A stretch of 64,000 nucleotides of DNA from Agarivorans litoreus (GTDB lineage Bacteria > Pseudomonadota > Gammaproteobacteria > Enterobacterales > Celerinatantimonadaceae), in NCBI RefSeq assembly GCF_019649015.1, contig NZ_BLPI01000001.1:1011501-1075500 (forward strand), in the 5' to 3' direction. Below are positions 62,443-64,000 of this stretch, in pieces. Below the pieces are notes generated by a model. It made no database searches. It was not told the origin of the DNA and worked only from the letters and a program-made list of their open reading frames with translations. A program made the position numbers and the translations under genes. Within the stretch, counting starts at the first letter, position 1. Each line of letters opens with the position of its first letter.

Positions 62443-63476
62443 TTTACCTTAGTACGCATATTAGCGACATCTTCAGGCGCACAAATAACAATTAGCATAA
62501 GCAACAAAACAGATCAGATAATTAGCCAAAGATCCTTAGTATGAATTACCTACAGCTAAGCAAAATTTAGCGCTTTACTCTTGATTATTGCCAAACTTAT
62601 TCACATAAGCGCAAGTTATTAACATTTAATCGTTCTACGCAACCAAATCATCTAGAAAATCGAAAAGCCTTAAACTGAGAAAAAACACAATATGCTATTG
62701 AGTTTCGACCATTTTATAGTGCTTGTCTCTTAAACAAGCTGCTGTGATATCGATCAGCTTGCTTACGCTAACAGCATAAAAGTAACAATTATTGAACATT
62801 CCTACGAAAAAACACACTTAGACTAGTACAGCACTATCAGTAGCTTAGCTTACATCTTTGCGAATCAGGTCAATATAGACTTAGTTTTTTAGCTATTACA
62901 TTCTTAAAACAAGGCTCATGAAACGTTCTATTTTTGTATTTATTTTAACTAACAGAAAAATGTCAACGCCACGAAACAAAGAAGCAGTAAAAAAGAATTT
63001 TTTACTAATTTTAGGTGACATTATTGACGCTAAAAGCCGATCCGCTGCAAGCCACTAACTTCACAGGGTAGAGAATTTTATCCACAGCTTTGTGCACTGT
63101 TTCTGTGGGAAAAGCTGTTTGGATTATTTTGCTTATTTCAGTGAAATATATTGTGCTGACGGATATAGGCAGTTGTTACTCTCATTGACAAGTAAAAAAT
63201 CAACTAAGGCTTCTATTTTTATTTGTTAACTAAGTCTTGTCATCCACATAAATCTAATCTCCCGCGCCAACGCTGGGCTGCGCCCATGATCTCAAGAGGA
63301 TCGCAAAAAATTAAGATAGATCTTTTTGCTCATCGTTTTTTGTCACCAAATTTTCACAATTGAATGAAATAATAAGCAGTCGCCCAAGTTGTTGGCTCAC
63401 AATCATTAAATTGCTTTGCCACTGAATCAAGTCAACGTAAACTAATCACCACAGACTCATCACATTTGGTTGCCTG
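62443..63476. other. Gene-poor 1-kb region
   Basis: A+T-rich stretch with no convincing ORF on either strand. It contains a perfect DnaA box at 63078-63086, a one-mismatch box at 63240-63248, and a cluster of three GATC sites between about 63280 and 63320. No repeat or hairpin was found strong enough to call. The promoter of the gene at 63477 must lie at the right end. Confidence 0.5.
63078..63086 (+). promoter_or_regulatory. DnaA box
   Basis: TTATCCACA, an exact match to the consensus TTATNCACA, in a gene-poor stretch; a looser match TCATCCACA lies at 63240-63248 and TGTGGGAAA at about 63104. Too few to call an origin. Confidence 0.4.
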
Positions 63477-64000
63477 TTGTTTAAACCATCTCCGGTACAG
63501 TTGGTACATTTTCAGCGCAAGAAAATCTACGTAAAGCGAGATGATTTGCTGCACCCGCAGTTTTCTGGCAACAAAGCACGTAAGTTCTACCACTTCTTAA
63601 ATCACCCGCAACCGGGCGTAAGCACACTAGTAGGAAGTGGATCTGCGCAAGCTAACTCGCTGTATTCTTTAGCTGCGTTAGCGCAACTTAAGCAATGGAA
63701 ATGCGAGTTCTACGTTGACCATATCCCCAGCTGGCTAAAACAAAATCCTTGTGGCAACTATCAAGCAGCGCTAGAGCTAGGCGCACGAATCATTGAGGTA
63801 AGTAGTTTACATCGTCAGCAGCAAGCTAACTTAGACAGCTTTATGCAAACCATTGTTAAGCCAAGCTTATCGCCGCAACAATTATTTATCCCTGAAGGTG
63901 GCCGCTGTGAATATGCACGCGAAGGGGTGGTCACACTAGCGGAAGAGATTGAACAGTGGCAGCACCAAAACCAAATTGGCCGTTTAAACATCATGCTGCC
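63477..64000 (+). CDS. ACC deaminase/D-cysteine desulfhydrase-like PLP enzyme (partial, runs off the window)
   Basis: At least 174 codons, open to the window's end. The frame reads KPSPVQLVHFQRKKIYVKRDDLLHPQFSGNKARKF, where GNKARK carries the PLP-binding Lys, then STLVGSGSAQANSLYSLAALA and IPEGGRCEYAREGV. This matches the fold-type II PLP enzymes of the ACC deaminase/D-cysteine desulfhydrase group. The start is a TTG at 63477 (no ATG fits), uncertain. Which substrate it uses cannot be told. Confidence 0.78.
   Translation, partial: MFKPSPVQLVHFQRKKIYVKRDDLLHPQFSGNKARKFYHFLNHPQPGVSTLVGSGSAQANSLYSLAALAQLKQWKCEFYVDHIPSWLKQNPCGNYQAALELGARIIEVSSLHRQQQANLDSFMQTIVKPSLSPQQLFIPEGGRCEYAREGVVTLAEEIEQWQHQNQIGRLNIML

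Noticed and set aside
62443-63476. Replication origin
   Set aside because: Only one perfect DnaA box and no origin-linked genes (mnmG, rpmH, dnaA) nearby.
1-64000. CRISPR arrays, rRNA genes, prophage
   Set aside because: No regularly spaced repeats, no rRNA sequence and no phage structural genes were seen.

Overview
The window looks like chromosome from a marine gammaproteobacterium of the Alteromonadales type, close to Agarivorans in gene content. The basis is the moderate A+T content, the ThiBPQ, RsmC, RlmI, Zur, MtgA and DcuA orthologues, and the many glucan and sugar-acid genes. This placement is an inference from gene content, not from a marker-gene search.

Layout. 1-2.5 kb: the end of a thiamine ABC transporter operon (thiB-thiP-thiQ). 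2.6-5.6 kb: an unrecognised small protein, a lipoprotein and a degenerate GGDEF protein. 5.7-8 kb: dapA with a candidate attenuator and leader peptide, divergent from rsmC. 8-11.4 kb: glycogen synthesis (glgC, glgA), then a ComFB-domain protein and a small zinc-ribbon-like protein. 11.6-24.2 kb: mixed metabolic and envelope genes (GFA, WbuC-type cupin, DUF481, glcB, pterin dehydratase, YHS protein, AraC regulator, UDG family, tas, a membrane-anchored PUD/CBM41-like coiled-coil protein, a HAD phosphatase). 24.2-25.6 kb: an ISAs1-family insertion sequence sitting inside a 161-bp palindromic repeat; an uninterrupted second copy of that repeat lies at 38.7 kb. 25.6-32.7 kb: a two-subunit bacterioferritin operon, mtgA, a BenE-type transporter with its SutR-like regulator, tRNA-Phe, zur and mepM. 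32.7-38.6 kb: a LacI - GH94 phosphorylase - gluconokinase - Edd operon, best read as cellobionic acid use through the Entner-Doudoroff route. 38.9-42.4 kb: GST, rlmI, a hydrolase and a small protein.

42.487-47.668 kb is the main accessory region. It is a 5,182-bp transposon with 25-bp terminal inverted repeats, an ISXO2/IS1595-type transposase that carries a frameshift, a large Eco57I-class (type IIG-like) adenine methyltransferase protein, a small HTH controller, and an accessory coiled-coil/winged-helix protein. It lies in the loop of a host palindrome and is flanked by a short direct repeat.

47.8-64 kb returns to ordinary chromosome: a CBS protein, a class 3 lipase, a lipoprotein, exonuclease III, a BCCT transporter, a DEDDh exonuclease paired with a cNMP/CBS/DUF294 protein, dcuA, a GNAT, a tandem-domain cytoplasmic beta-amylase, two small membrane proteins, a 1-kb gene-poor stretch with DnaA-box-like sites, and the start of a PLP-dependent ACC deaminase/D-cysteine desulfhydrase-like gene that runs off the window.

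Working together: glgC/glgA build glycogen, and the beta-amylase has no visible signal peptide, so it may act on internal alpha-glucan. The GH94 operon would turn an oxidised cellulose disaccharide into glucose-1-phosphate and 6-phosphogluconate. glcB and the PsrA-like palindrome suggest use of C2 compounds or fatty acids. Metal control is visible as a Zur box before zur and a weak Fur-box-like site before the bacterioferritin pair.
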